Below, piece after piece: positions 11,410-24,600 of a DNA stretch of 64,000 nucleotides. This DNA is from Euryodendron excelsum (Eukaryota; Streptophyta; Magnoliopsida; Ericales; Pentaphylacaceae). The number at the start of each line of letters is the position of its first letter. Within the stretch, counting starts at the first letter, position 1. A program made the position numbers and the translations under genes. The notes under the pieces were generated by a model that was given only the letters and a program-made list of their open reading frames with translations, had not been told where the DNA came from and searched no databases. The stretch is taken from positions 26,287,001 to 26,351,000 of the forward strand of contig CM065394.1 of assembly GCA_033060915.1 (NCBI GenBank). The letters run 5' to 3'.

Positions 11410-13924
11410 ATGGCGAAAACATCTTTGTTGTGTTGCTATCTTTTCCTGGCTCTGTGGTTTGGGTATGTTGGTAGTAGTGGAGCAGAGGAAGAGGTAGGGA
11501 TTTATGAACTGAAGAAGGGAGACTTCTCTCTGAAACTCACCAACTATGGTGCAACTATTCTATCTGTCATAATCCCTGACAAAAATGGTTTCTTCTTCTT
11601 CTTCTTGTTTTGCCATTTTTTTTCTTTACTTTTATTTTTTTTTCTGTTTATCAATGATATTTGATCCTTTGTTCCATGTTCCTTTTAATCTCTTTGAGAT
11701 TTAATATTTGTTTCTTATTTCAGGGAAACTAGATGATATTGTTCTTGGGTTCGATACAGTTGATGAGTACAAGGTTGGATTTATTCTCTCTCTATCAGAT
11801 GTGATGGTGATATTTTATAAAATTATGATTATGGTATATGAACGAAGTGCTTTATAGGAAAAAGAGGTATATAGGATTCCTTACATGCTTCTGAATCAAA
11901 TACTGTCAATTCATGTTAATCAAATACAGTTAGATAACTTAAGAACTTTAAACTAATTGTCTATTGTCGATTGTCTATACACTTCAAATCAAACATTATT
12001 GTTTCTTGTTCAAAACTTTGAAATTTCAAAATTCAAACATCTCTCTCTCTCTCTCTCTCTCTCTCTGCTTAATAAGTTCTTGTTATGCAGAATGATACAA
12101 CCTACTTCGGCGCCATTGTCGGGCGTGTTGCCAACAGAATTGCAGGGGCTCAGTTTACACTAAATGGCACCCATTATACATTAGTTCCTAATGAAGGAAA
12201 GAACATGCTCCATGGTATATACCTCTTCTACCCTGGTATTTTCAATACCTAAATTATTTATTTTTGTTAATTAATTCATGTTATTGCCCTTGGTAATTAA
12301 CAGGAGGTCCGAAAGGATTTAGTGAAGTTATATGGACAGTGAAAAGCTACAAACAAGACAGCCATATTACTCTCACTTATGACAGCTCTGATGGTGATGA
12401 AGGTATACATACGTATGAATTTTCATTTTTTCTTTAGTCCTCCTTTAATCAATGATATGTATATATAGATGACTTTTCCTGCTATGCATTATTGGAAAAT
12501 TCTTTCATTTATTTTGAATTCTAGATTTTGTTGACTGACTTAAAATTGTACCAGCAACTTGCTTATAAGAGCATTTCCTCACCCTGTAAAGTACTTAATT
12601 AAAATATACTTAAAAACTATATTCTCTACTTTATCGAGCCACTTTCTAAAAAATTCTCCAGCCATACTATTTATTTTAGCTAGTCACATCATAAATTATT
12701 CTCTCTTTTTTTTTAACAATTATCCCAAGAAAAGTAGACAAAAAAAGAAGAGAGAAGAAAAAATTTGTAAAATAATACTATTTAAAGTTTAGAGACTTAA
12801 TGTGAGACTCTCTAAAACAGAGAGACATATAGAGAGCACTTTGAACGGTTATTTGTGAAATTTAACTTTCTAAAATAATTAAGAGAGCTACTTTTGAGAG
12901 TTTCGTAGAGATACATAATCACCCACAATTAGTAGATCTCTAATGTATTCTAACTTTGCACAAAGATCAAAAATTAAAATGTTTCAGGAACAGAAGTGAC
13001 AAACATTAATATAATAAATTATAACATTTTACATTTTATTCAATAAAAATAGTATAGTGTGAATGAAAAAAAATTAAATTCGTATCTATACAACTCATTA
13101 TTTTGATATATTGTGACATGTTTTTGGTACGTGTTTTTGTTTCAGTCCATTTAAAAAAAAAAAAAAAAAAAGTTTCAGCCATCTCGAGCGAAACATATTT
13201 TCTTGACCAAGCATAGTCTGAAAGGTCATGCTTTGCACGACTTCAAGCTGCAATTTTTGCACAATCTAGTATTAGAATGCTCTTAAATGGCGCAGGATTT
13301 CCCGGCGATCTTGCTGTATCGGTGACGTTCATGCTCCTCGAAACAAACAAGTTGGGGATTGAAATGGAGGCCAAGGCTCTAAACAAGGCCACACCGGTAA
13401 ATCTAGCCTCACACTCTTACTGGAACCTCGGCGGCCACAACAGCGGCGACATCCTCTCACACAACCTCCAGTTGCTCGGCTCAAAGATCACTCCGGTCGA
13501 CACTAACCTCATCCCCACAGGCCAAATCCTTCCGGTGGAAGGCACGCCATACGATTTCCTCCAGCCCCGCCCCATCGGGAGCAAAATCAGCGACCTACCA
13601 AACGGCTACGACATCAACTACTCACTCGACGGCAGTAATGATGATCACGGCAAGCATTTGAAGAAGGTGGCAGTGGTGCAAGAGAGCAAGTCCGGTAGAA
13701 CGATGGAGCTGTGGACTAACCAACCAGGGCTCCAATTCTATACGAGCGGCCAGTTGAGCAGTGTGAAGGGGAAAGGTGGGTTTGTTTACAAGCAGCATGC
13801 TGGATTGTGCTTGGAGACGCAGGGATTTCCTGACTCGGTGAATATCCCGAACTTTCCTTCGCAGATTGTGAATCCGGGGGAGACTTATAAGCATGTTATG
13901 GTTTATAGATTCACAGCCAATTAG
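11410..13924 (+). CDS. Aldose 1-epimerase (galactose mutarotase-like), secretory type
   Basis: Interconverts alpha and beta anomers of aldoses such as galactose and glucose. Five exons: 11410-11587, 11724-11773, 12091-12214, 12304-12402, 13296-13924; all introns are GT-AG and phases agree, giving 359 aa, normal for the family. Residues 1-25 are hydrophobic (LLCCYLFLALWFGYVGSSGA) and look like a signal peptide, so the enzyme probably enters the secretory pathway. Family motifs: NRIAGAQF, then NMLHGG with His117, ASHSYWNLGG with His190 (the likely acid) and CLETQGFPDS with Glu324 (the likely base). All catalytic residues are present. Intron 4 (893 bp) may contain a MITE. ATG 11410 is chosen because it precedes the signal peptide. 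An AATAAA signal lies near 14056. The gene is convergent with the ABCA7-type gene. Confidence 0.95.
12566..13285. mobile_element. Possible MITE in epimerase intron 4
   Basis: Ends TAAGAGCATT (12566) and AATGCTCTTA (13276-13285) are perfect 10-bp inverted repeats of the GAGCAT type common in plant MITEs. The right end stops 10 nt before the splice acceptor. I could not find a clear target duplication, so this is tentative. Confidence 0.35.
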
Positions 13925-15672
13925 TAGGAAAAAGTAGCAGCATTATATATATATACATTACTAGAGTTTTATATTTTGTGGTTAGGGAGCAACGGGGTTC
14001 GTTTTTTTTTTTTTTTTTTTTTACTTTTTTCTTCATTTTCTTCTGTTGTCGATTGAATAAAAAAATAATCCTGTTTCTGCACAGGAAATTTGGTTAAACA
14101 AGCATTGTCTTATTGGAAACAAGTAAATATGTGTGGCCTATTTGCAACTAAACTACTATGGATAGGGTTGTAAATGAACAAAGTTGGGTTATGAGTCGTT
14201 TGAGTTTGGTTTAAAAACCTTAATAAGCTTGAAAATGTGTTTATAACGAGTCAAGCTTTCGACAAGCTTATAACGAGTTTTTATTAAGCGATCACAAGCC
14301 GAGCTCAAATAGTTTCAATTTTTAATTTTTATAAGCTTGTTAAGCTAAGTTCGAGTAAAGCTTAGAAAAATAACGAACTTTTAAAATGTGTTTAAGTTTT
14401 GCTTATTTACATAACGAGCTGATCTCGAATAAACTTTTAACAAACCAAACGCAAGCCGAACTCGAGTAGCTTAATTCGTTTTACAACCCTAACAATAGAT
14501 ACATACACAAGTCTTCTAAGATCTATTTTTTTGTTTGTCGATGGGAGACCAAGCATGCAGTAGTATTAAGAACCCAAATAGAAAACGATACGTGAATTAT
14601 CTGTGTAATTCTGTAGACAAAGTACGACGAAATTTTGATGAAGCTTCTTTGAGACAAAAAGGGAAAGGCACTTAAGGTCGAATGGCAGGACCGGGGAGGA
14701 TTGCGTGAATTGATGGCTAAGGCCAGACGATCGCTGAGGTCGGGGGATTGCCTCTATCTCAAAGACCATGATTCACTTGAGGTGAGATCGAACCTTTCAC
14801 CTGGACCTGATTGACAGAGAGGATATTGGACCCATGGTTCCAGAGGCTGCGTGTCACCCATATGTGCATCAAGTACGCACATTCTCTCTCTAAACGACCC
14901 TATCCTCCCAGATCAAGTGAAAGCAATCGAAGATTAAAAAGATCAACAGGTTCTTTTTCCATTTGTTTGTTGTTGGGCATTATCTCTCATTAGAGTCATT
15001 CATTTTGTCATTAGGAACCTGCTTATGATGAGAAGTCAAAGCAATCGAAATGCAACACTGCCCTATGTTATTACGCACCATATATACACACACACACGTA
15101 TAAACATTAGTTAAAGTATAAGCCCTACATTGCACGAACAATGAAAATATGCCACCTACTTGAAATTATGCAGCAGACTCAATTGCACGAAAAATGCTTT
15201 GCCGTGGCCAGTACCCAAAACTTTACATTTTGCACCCTATAGTTTGAAGTCGCTTTCATTTTGCACATGAATTTAATTTTGCAATGAGCAAAATGTTTAT
15301 ATATATCCTATGTTTATGTTATATGCATATGTGTATATATTGTAGGACTTTATCTCATTGCAGACTTGTTTGCTTTTTCTATCTTTTTCCTTCCCTTTTC
15401 ATTCCTGTCCACAAATCCAAGATCCCAATATAGCTTAAGAGTACATTTTTGTTTCGTATAGGTAAGTATTTTCAGATGAGATTCATGTAGTCCCTATAAT
15501 AACGAGCACAACATATATATAGGATAATGACATTAAAGAATACAAGTCTGCAATTTATAAATTGACACTATACAAACTCACACGAGAACTTGGTCATTTC
15601 CCTATAAACAAAAACGAAAAAAAACAAACAAAAGAAAAACTACATAGAGGCATTGATCATCATACTTAATAA
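13925..15672. other. Convergent intergenic region, epimerase and ABCA7-type 3' ends
   Basis: Holds the two 3' UTRs, a poly-T tract near 14000, a hAT-like MITE (14163-14491) and otherwise AT-rich spacer. No coding frame is supported. Confidence 0.6.
14163..14491. mobile_element. hAT-like MITE (329 bp)
   Basis: Begins TAGGGTTGTAAA and ends TTTACAACCCTA, perfect 12-bp inverted repeats. The flanks ACTATGGA (14155-14162) and ACAATAGA (14492-14499) match at 6 of 8 positions, compatible with an aged 8-bp hAT target duplication. The interior is rich in AAGCTT/GAGCT-type motifs and is non-coding. Confidence 0.65.
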
Positions 15673-18600
15673 TTACGAGAGGACGTTGAATGCTTGAGCG
15701 CCACGTGCAACCTTGATGAAGACATCTTCTAACGTTGTATCAGCCAGACCCCATGCATGAACTGTGAACTTGCTCTTTGCATTCTCAACTGCTTGGAAAA
15801 CATCTGCAATCCTGACTTCATGTTTCGGTAGCTCAAACTTTTGAGTTCCAGACAAATGATATATCTTGTTAGCATTCGGGGACAGATGCTGCACCAAGTT
15901 CTCCACTTCCTCTTCGTGAGTCGATGTTGTTGTCATTGTAAACACATAAGACCCTCCATATCTAGCCTTTAGCTGTCATTCAAAGTGAGTTAAGAATATT
16001 ATTTATAGCTGAAGTACAAGTCAATCTAAAAGGCTTGAGGTTTGTAAGCAACTCAGCATGACAGATCTAATGAAGGCAGCTAATTTTGCAATAATGAATT
16101 TAAAGTAACTGTAAAGCCAAATCCAACATGCCCAACCAAGATCCAACGAAGGTGGTTCACGCTAAACTTTTTTTTTTTTTTTTTGTTGCTAATTTCATAT
16201 TCTGCTGGCTTATTAGGAAATGATTCACCAACAGGAAATTTGGTTAGCAAGAGCATCATGGAAGGGTATGAGATGTTAGTTCGAAGGATGCACTATTGCT
16301 AGTATCATGGGTAATTAAATACATAGGCCCAGACATATAGGCTGTAAAACAAGCTGACTAGCTTGAGCTCAACTCGACCTTGGCTCAGTCAAAACTTGTT
16401 TGAGCTTGTTTGACAGCCAAAACCAGCCAAGCCTTAGCAACTTGTTGATCGGCTTGTAAATCCTTGGCTCAATAGGGCCAGATCATGCAGCTTAAATCTA
16501 GTTTGACCAGCTCATATTAGTCCCTAAATGACAGTCCAATAGAAAATCTTCTCAAAAGATTCTTCACATATATGCATCACAAACAAGTCATTTTAAAGAA
16601 ATTTACTTAGAACAAAACCTGCCAGACACTGTGAAATGAGAGGTCAGATACAAATGACCCTGCCCTTTACGATAAATAGCAAAGTGTCCTTATATAACTT
16701 TTTGCAATAACCAAAAAGCGAAGTTTTAACAGAGAGTTACCACCTAAATGAACCGAGCTGAGTCTCATTTGATCATTGTTTTGTTTCTGAGCCGAGCTCA
16801 CAAAATTGTAGAAAACTAAGCCGAGTTTGAGCTCGAGCTGAGCCCAAGCATCACTCATATCTCAATGGATCAAGCCCCATGGGATAAGTTTTCACATACA
16901 TGTGAAGCATAAGTTTGAATGTGGAGAAAGGAATGCTTGATGCTGCTTGTTCAAAAGGGAGGGTGTGGGGAGAATGCAAATATAATACTTTGGCGTTCTG
17001 AAACTTTCTGTATCATAAAAAAGCAATTATTATCAAATGAATTACCTCTTTGGGATTTCCAATGCATTGCAAATTGCCATCCACAAAAATTCCTAGTCGA
17101 TCACATAGATGTTCTGCCTCCTCCATTGAATGCGCTGAAATCATTTGGGCAAGCTATATCAGTGAAATCATGAGGGAAAGAATGACTATGTAATGTTCAT
17201 CTACAAAGATTTAAGTACAAAACTGTAACTATTGTTGTGGTATCGTATAACACTACTAGATGGAATAAAATTATCTTTTAGGATATGAAAATCCATAAGA
17301 GAGAGATGGATTACTGGTAAGAATGATTGCTCGATTTTGTTTGGCTCGCTTCACAACATTCCATAAATTATTTCTTGAGGCTGGATCCAGTCCAGTACTT
17401 GGCTCGTCCATATAGACAACCTATGCAAAATTTTAAAGAATTAGATATCATCAGTACGTCAAGAGATGTAAGTACTAGAAAAAAAAATCTCAGCAGCATT
17501 GTAGATGGTACGGGAACTTAAGACATACTTTGGGATCCCCGATCAGGGAAATGGCAACGCTAAGCCTCCTCTTCATACCTCCACTATATTTCCCAGCTTG
17601 TTTGTCGGCAACTCCTCCATGAAATAGGTTAACACTCTTAAGAGATTCTTCCACTGCCTGCAGCAAAAGAATATGATAGTGGGTCAAAAACTAAAAACTT
17701 GTCCTGTTTGGAATGACTAGATAATAAAAGCATTACTAACACTGTCACTTCAGCACCTCCCCCACACCCCTCCCCTCCCCTCCCCTCCCTACCCCTCCTT
17801 TCTCTCTCACTCAGATGCACACGTAGGGACAATAGATTTTATAAATAAAGGTTGTAAGGAAGCAGAATGCTGAAATCTTTTTCTATTGAGATACTAGTTG
17901 TACCCGACGTGTGTTGCATGTGGGTTTTATTTGTAGTATTTGGAATAAGCTTGGCAGGGAAAACAACAAACAGTATGGAGCTAGGGTTCTCATTCAACTT
18001 TAACAGGACTTATAATGTACTTAGTGAAATTCTTTCATTTTACTCTAATGAACATCTACGCACACAGTAAAAAAATTAGTTATTCAGCTATACACAATTA
18101 AATCAAGAGTAAAAGATTAAAACTTCGTTACTAAATGCCATATGTATAACATTGTATTAGACTATCACTTAAGCATTGCTGAATCCTATTTTACACTGTC
18201 TTGGCATTTATAATCTTATAGGTTCCATTTTTAAATGGGAGGTGAAAATTAAACTATATGGTCACTTAAGATTGAATTTCTATGGACCTATGGTTTCCTC
18301 CACTTTATGTTAAAGGAATATTTTAAAATCTCTTATAATAATAGATATCTTTACATTTTGCACAACTATATACAATATATAAAACATAATGAAATACTCT
18401 AAACAAATTTGGCACTTTAAAGAATATTCTATATAGTCTAGCCATGTAGACTCCCATAACCTCCATGTTTAATCAATTGGAATTGAGAAAATTCTGTCCC
18501 TATTGTTTATTGTCACTCTCATTCAAGGGATGCAGTGGCATGTAGAGATGCACGATATGTGTCCAACAAAAAGTTCCTCGAACAAGCATTAGTTGTTCCC

Positions 18601-21600
18601 AATTGCAAATAGAACCTAAGCATGACAACTTCAAAGTGAGACAATGTCAACTTACTTGGAATAATGTAGGCCCTTTAAGGTTTTTAAGCCTTCCATAAAA
18701 GAGTAAGTGCTCCCTTCCTGTTAGGCTTTCCCAGAGTAGGCTGTATGATTATCCAACAAATGAAAATGAAGGAAAAAGGAATGATCATTCAGACTTCCAC
18801 AATTGGAGGAAAGGACCAGTAAAACTGCTTTCTTCATAATGTTCACATTGAGGAAATCTATGCTTACTCATGTTGGGGGCAAACACCCATGCTGGTATAT
18901 ATTTCATCCATCTGGCTCCGTATATCCAGACCTTGAACATACGCCGTGCCAGAGCTTGGCTTTATGAGCCCAATCATCTATCAACAAAAATACGCGAACT
19001 TCTCAAAAGAGCACCAGATTTTTTCTATTTGCAGTGTTGCAAGAGAAAAAATAAATATATAGAAAGCTTATCCCCTTCGAGAAAGATTTCATGATGTGAA
19101 CCATAGTGCATACAAAAATAAGCAGCATGTATAAAACAGGAGCAGAGAACCAATTGAGACACCACCTCCCTTAATGACAATTTTAGAACCCATTTGTTAA
19201 AATACCTCCAGAAATACTTGATGATCCCACAAATAAAAAAAAGTAAAGAAATGAATTGTCGTGTATGCATCATTTGTAGATTAAAGACAAATTTATACTG
19301 ACCATATTAATAAAAGAGGTTTTGCCTGCACCATTGGGACCAAGCATACCAAAACATTCCCCTTGAGGCAAAGCAAGTGAGAGGCCTCTCACTGCAAATT
19401 TCTCAGGGTTTCCATCCCTTCTTGGATACACTTTTTTGAGGTTATCACAGATGATAGCATGGCTTGCTGTCGGTTCAAGTAGCAACTCTTCAACCTTCTC
19501 CCTCTGAGAAAGGAAAAAGGAAACGTATACAAAGGGGAAATAGTGAACAAACCTGAAGAACATCCCCGCGAGTATAATAAAGGATGCACCATTTTTTTTA
19601 TAAGTAAATTGAGGATGCACCTATAAAGGTACACATGAAATAAAAATAAAATTTTATTTACTTTTAGGCGGAGCCATTGAGAACATGTGAATTTACACAA
19701 GCATCCCCAAGAGATCTCTTACTCAAGAAATGAATGGTATAATAACAATCATCTCTGTCACATTGTTGTGGACTGTGAAAGCAAGTATAAGATTACATAT
19801 CCATAGGTGCATAAATAATAAATAGGTAATGTAATCATGAAAATGCTATGGCTGAGATAAAGATAGCTCAATGGTCTAAAATAAAACATAAGAGATTTCA
19901 AAGTGATGAGAGCAACTTGTACAAACCTATGCAGGTGAAATAGATTAACTGGGTTTGTAGTCTATCTGATAAAGTATTCATCGTTCCATTTCAAAGAGCT
20001 GTTCCTAAATTAAGGATAAGAACACAAATCATAACCAAGAAACACTTACCTCTTGGGCAACATCAGGTTTCTCCATTTGAACAAAAACTTTAGATCCCTG
20101 CCTTGTCAAACTAGATTTTCTAAAGGATGAGGATGACAAAGGCTTCTTTCGAAAGTTTTGCAGGAAAAATAGAGGACTTCTTCCAACACCACTTCCTGAT
20201 GATACGACTTGATCTATGTAATACGCAACAAAAAGAACCACCAACCACTCCACAAACATGATTATCAGGACATCTTTCATCCCATTACCGCTATCACTTA
20301 AGTCTCCCCAGCGCATCCCATGAGTGCCCATATAATTTCCCAAGAAGGCATATTGTGCAAACTCATATAACCCCCGATATAGAGAAAAGCCAGGATATAA
20401 TTCCATAACAACAATCCAGCCCCCTACAACATTGAAAGATAAATTTCGTATGGACCAGAGTTAGTAAAAAGGTATAAATGCAAAAAGACAAGTACAAAGC
20501 ACAGAAGAAAATCTGAAGTGCCAACTAACAGACACTAAGGTCAGTGAGCAAACTACAAAATGGTTGAAATGGTATGACCAGCACCTCTAGTACAGTTAAA
20601 CCAGAAACTCAACCTGAGCAGACGATTGTGATGGTCCTGCCTGTCAAATTCACATAGACATGGGTATGGGCTTCGGATGTGGGTATGTGTCTAAGTGTTA
20701 GTTCGTCTAATTCCCATCTCCAAGAACATGGGACACAAAAAAATATTCATATTTCTTAGTGGACTTCTTTCTTTTTTTTTTTCTAATATAAAAAAGTGTT
20801 CACAAGGTGCTATAAAGTGTTTCATGTATAATATGGGAGTTTTGTGCATATTTTTACAGTAAAACCTTGAATTACTAAACTTTTTTGTTAGCTGAATGTC
20901 CAAAAATACGTGTTGGACACATAATCATACCCAGTAACCCATACCATTACCCAAGAATGGAGTCCCAATGTTGAGTGTTTGACACCGGTACTTTATCATT
21001 TTAGAAGAGTCCATCTGTCCATGTAACATAAGATCAAAACAAGATTCTAAAAAAAGAGTCATATAAGACACATCTCTAAGGTGTGTCGTACAACCTTGCC
21101 AGCCATCACTAATTTGGAGCATCACATTTCCTCGAAAAAATAAAAATGCAATGTATTTTTTTGTTGCTTCAAAGGAAACCTTTCTCGGCCCACATTGGTG
21201 CCTGTGCATGTGTGCGTGTTGTGGGGGAGGGGGGTGCCGCGGGGGGGTGTTGTTTTGGCTTAAAGACATGGTCAAAAAGTAGCTTCAAATCTTTGGTATT
21301 ACGAAATTTGTTGTGCATCCACTCTTATAGATATGTCCAATTAAATAAGTTATAAATGCATTGATCTACAAGTAAACTCATTTAGAGGGGTATCCAGCTG
21401 CAGAATGAACTGTGAGGAAATGATATCCGCTTAGATGGAGGGAAAGGCAGAGTATTCATGCAAGATCTGGCGAGCAAGTATTACCGCTAAATCTTCTTTA
21501 ATATTCCTTCTACTTACTTGGGAATGATGCATCTTGAATGAAGAACTGGAAAAGAAAGCCTCCTAAAAGCCCGGTTCCGAAAACCAATATGTACCCTATA

Positions 21601-24600
21601 ACTGTGATCCACAAATTTCAATAATCATCTCTCATAGCTCAAATATTCTTTAAGCAAAAATAATATAATTTGACCCACTCTGACAAATAGCATCAATTAA
21701 TTGAGAACAAACCTGCAGCAGTCTTCACATTTGAGAAAATTGAAGCTACTAGAAAAGCCAGTGAAATTTGCAAGTTTATGTAAATGAAATAAAACAGAAG
21801 TTGGATGCTGTAATCATTGAGTGTGAAGAATTTTAACCCTGCACAGAAATCAACTGCATTAAAGCAATGTGATTAAAAGTCAGAAGAAAGAAAGCAGTTC
21901 ATTTGTTGTTTTTTATTACCTATAACTGAGCCAAATATCACAAAACATAACATGTAGCTTGCAGATATGACAAGAAAATAAGCATAAGAAATCATCCAAT
22001 AAGGGCCATCACCAAGCCCATGCATTTTCATCATGATTCTTAGCTTCTGTTGCTTCTCATAAACCAAAGACGTCAATATGACCTACATAAAAAAAAAGGA
22101 AAATTACTAAAGGCTATCATGATATGTAAATTTATTCATTTAAACGAAATAAATGACATCGTCCTAAATAATGGATCGACAGATATCAGATGCAATCATT
22201 TCATTTGCTATGAAACACATACATCCTTTTACTTTAAACTTTAAAGAGATTTTAAAAATAAAATAAAAAAGAAGGTAAAAGGAACATAGTGAAGCACAGA
22301 GAAGCTTTTTCCTCAAAAGAGTAACTGACCCCGTCTAAAACAAATATTCTGAGATCAGGAGTGTACTACTCAAAACCCATGATTAGACATAAATCAAGAG
22401 AGCACGAAAGTGGAAATGAAAAGAAAAACTAGTACAGTTATCTTCAATTCAAACTAGTCATGAAAAAAGCACCAGCAACGAAATTGGGTTTTGCTAATGA
22501 ATAGCTCAATAGAAATAAATAAAAAGTTTATGTGCAAGATAAAGATCAACCAATTTGTCGCTAAAATCCCACCTATCTCCAATAAATAGAACAATTTTCA
22601 TTGAAATCCAAATGTACTTTTATCAACATATTCAAATACCTACACGTATATATGAGATACAAACTATATCTTTATCTCACATTTCTATAACATCTACCAC
22701 TATGATTCGGTCTACTTTTACACCATGTGTCATCAGTCACATCCAAAACTAGTAGGCGCAAAATATGATTCTGCGAGTATCTTACAAAATTCTTACATAG
22801 GAAACTTGACACATATAATGTAATGGAATAGAAAGATCTTAGCATATTCATGGGCTCCTAACATACACAACCACTGATAAGAATAGAAAATACAGTTTAC
22901 AGGTGATACGAATTTGTTGGCACGAAGTGTTATGATCTCTGAAGCATAGCTTTGTCTACAAAGAAGTTGTATTCATATTGTCTCCGTATTAGATACTAAT
23001 ACTTCTCAGGTGGTCTTAGATACACATCGATTCATATCCAAAATATGAAGATAAATTTGTTAATTTAAAGTACCTATCCAGTGCTTCTCAGATATTTGTG
23101 GAAATGTGTTTGAAATGTTTCATGCATTGAGATATGACATTCTTAATGTATTAAGAGGAAAATCTGAAGGAGAACATATGACGAATCCTATATTTTGGAC
23201 CATTTCTTATATGTGTGATATGTTGGACCATTGAGATACATTACATATCCATCTCTATGCAACAGAAGCCTTGGTTTTCTTACAGGAATCTTAGTATCAA
23301 TAGTTGAAAACATAGTATATACTGTGAATTTAGCAAAATTTGCAAGAACATCCATGTCTCAAATACTCTAATTCAAACGAACACCAATATTAGTGAAAAA
23401 GGAAAAAGAAGTTACTCACGGGGAACAATTGAAGAATGACCCATGTAAAGAAGAGCGGTCCAAGGAGAGAAGCAAGGTCCAGCCTGAGTTGGGTTTCAGG
23501 CTTGGGCATTTCTTTGACAAACTCAAATAGCATTTTCGTAGCAGGCCCAAGCAAAAATTGGAGGTAGGCATTTGAGGCCTACATGTATGAATTGTAAAAG
23601 TCAGTAATTCTCAAGTTTGTCATTCAATGCAGCACTACTTTACATTTTGCTTCTTGACCTTGTCAAGCACATATTTGTAAAAAATTTTGTGAACCCAGGA
23701 AGAGAGCAAGTGAACTTTAATTTGAGTGAAAGTAATGCAGCCCTATATTCATGTATTACACATCAATGAGTGCATGACAGGATAATGGAACAGAAGGTGT
23801 TACTCCTCTGCAAAAACATTGTTACTCCACTTCAAAAGCATTGTATAAAATGATAATAACATGTCTCATATTTTCGCAGCTAATATTTTAACTGTTGCCA
23901 CACCTTGAGGACCAGTATGACAACATGAGTTACATAATATGACCCAAATTTACTTTTGATGGAGCCACACTAATAATCATGTAGTTAAAGGAAGTCAAAC
24001 ATCCTATAAGAAGGTGCAGGCTGTGCAGCCCATTACAAGACAATATAAGAAGTGCATTTTCCCACAAGCAATCCACCAGCTCAAACATTCCCAGTGTCAG
24101 GTGTGAGGTCTATATGATTATGTGCCAATTCTGGCAACAAATCACACTAAAGTTAATTCCACAGAGCTAAGAGATGGCTAACAACTCTCCTAACTCCCTC
24201 AGAACATTCCCTTCCAACCACATCACGTTTCATCTAGGAAGATTAAACACTTCCCCTTACATACAATTGAGACATTTCACAGTTCTATTACTAATGCCAA
24301 ATGTCACCCTTCAGGAGAAGTAAAGAGAGTCTTTCAACTATAAGAATCTCTTTCCTGCATGAAAATATGAAGCTCCAAAAAGTGGACCTTACAAACCAAC
24401 ATTGAGAGAGCCATGATAGGTTATTTGTTGGTAGAGTATTTGAGCCTACAAAAAGACTTCATTTCTGCTCATCGTCATTTCTAAATAGAAGGAAATCTCC
24501 ACAAAAAAAAGGCCAAAATGGATAACCAGTTGTAGAGAGTACCCAAACTTTGCCAAATGTAGAAGAGATACAACAAAATATAAAGACTCCTCTGACCACC

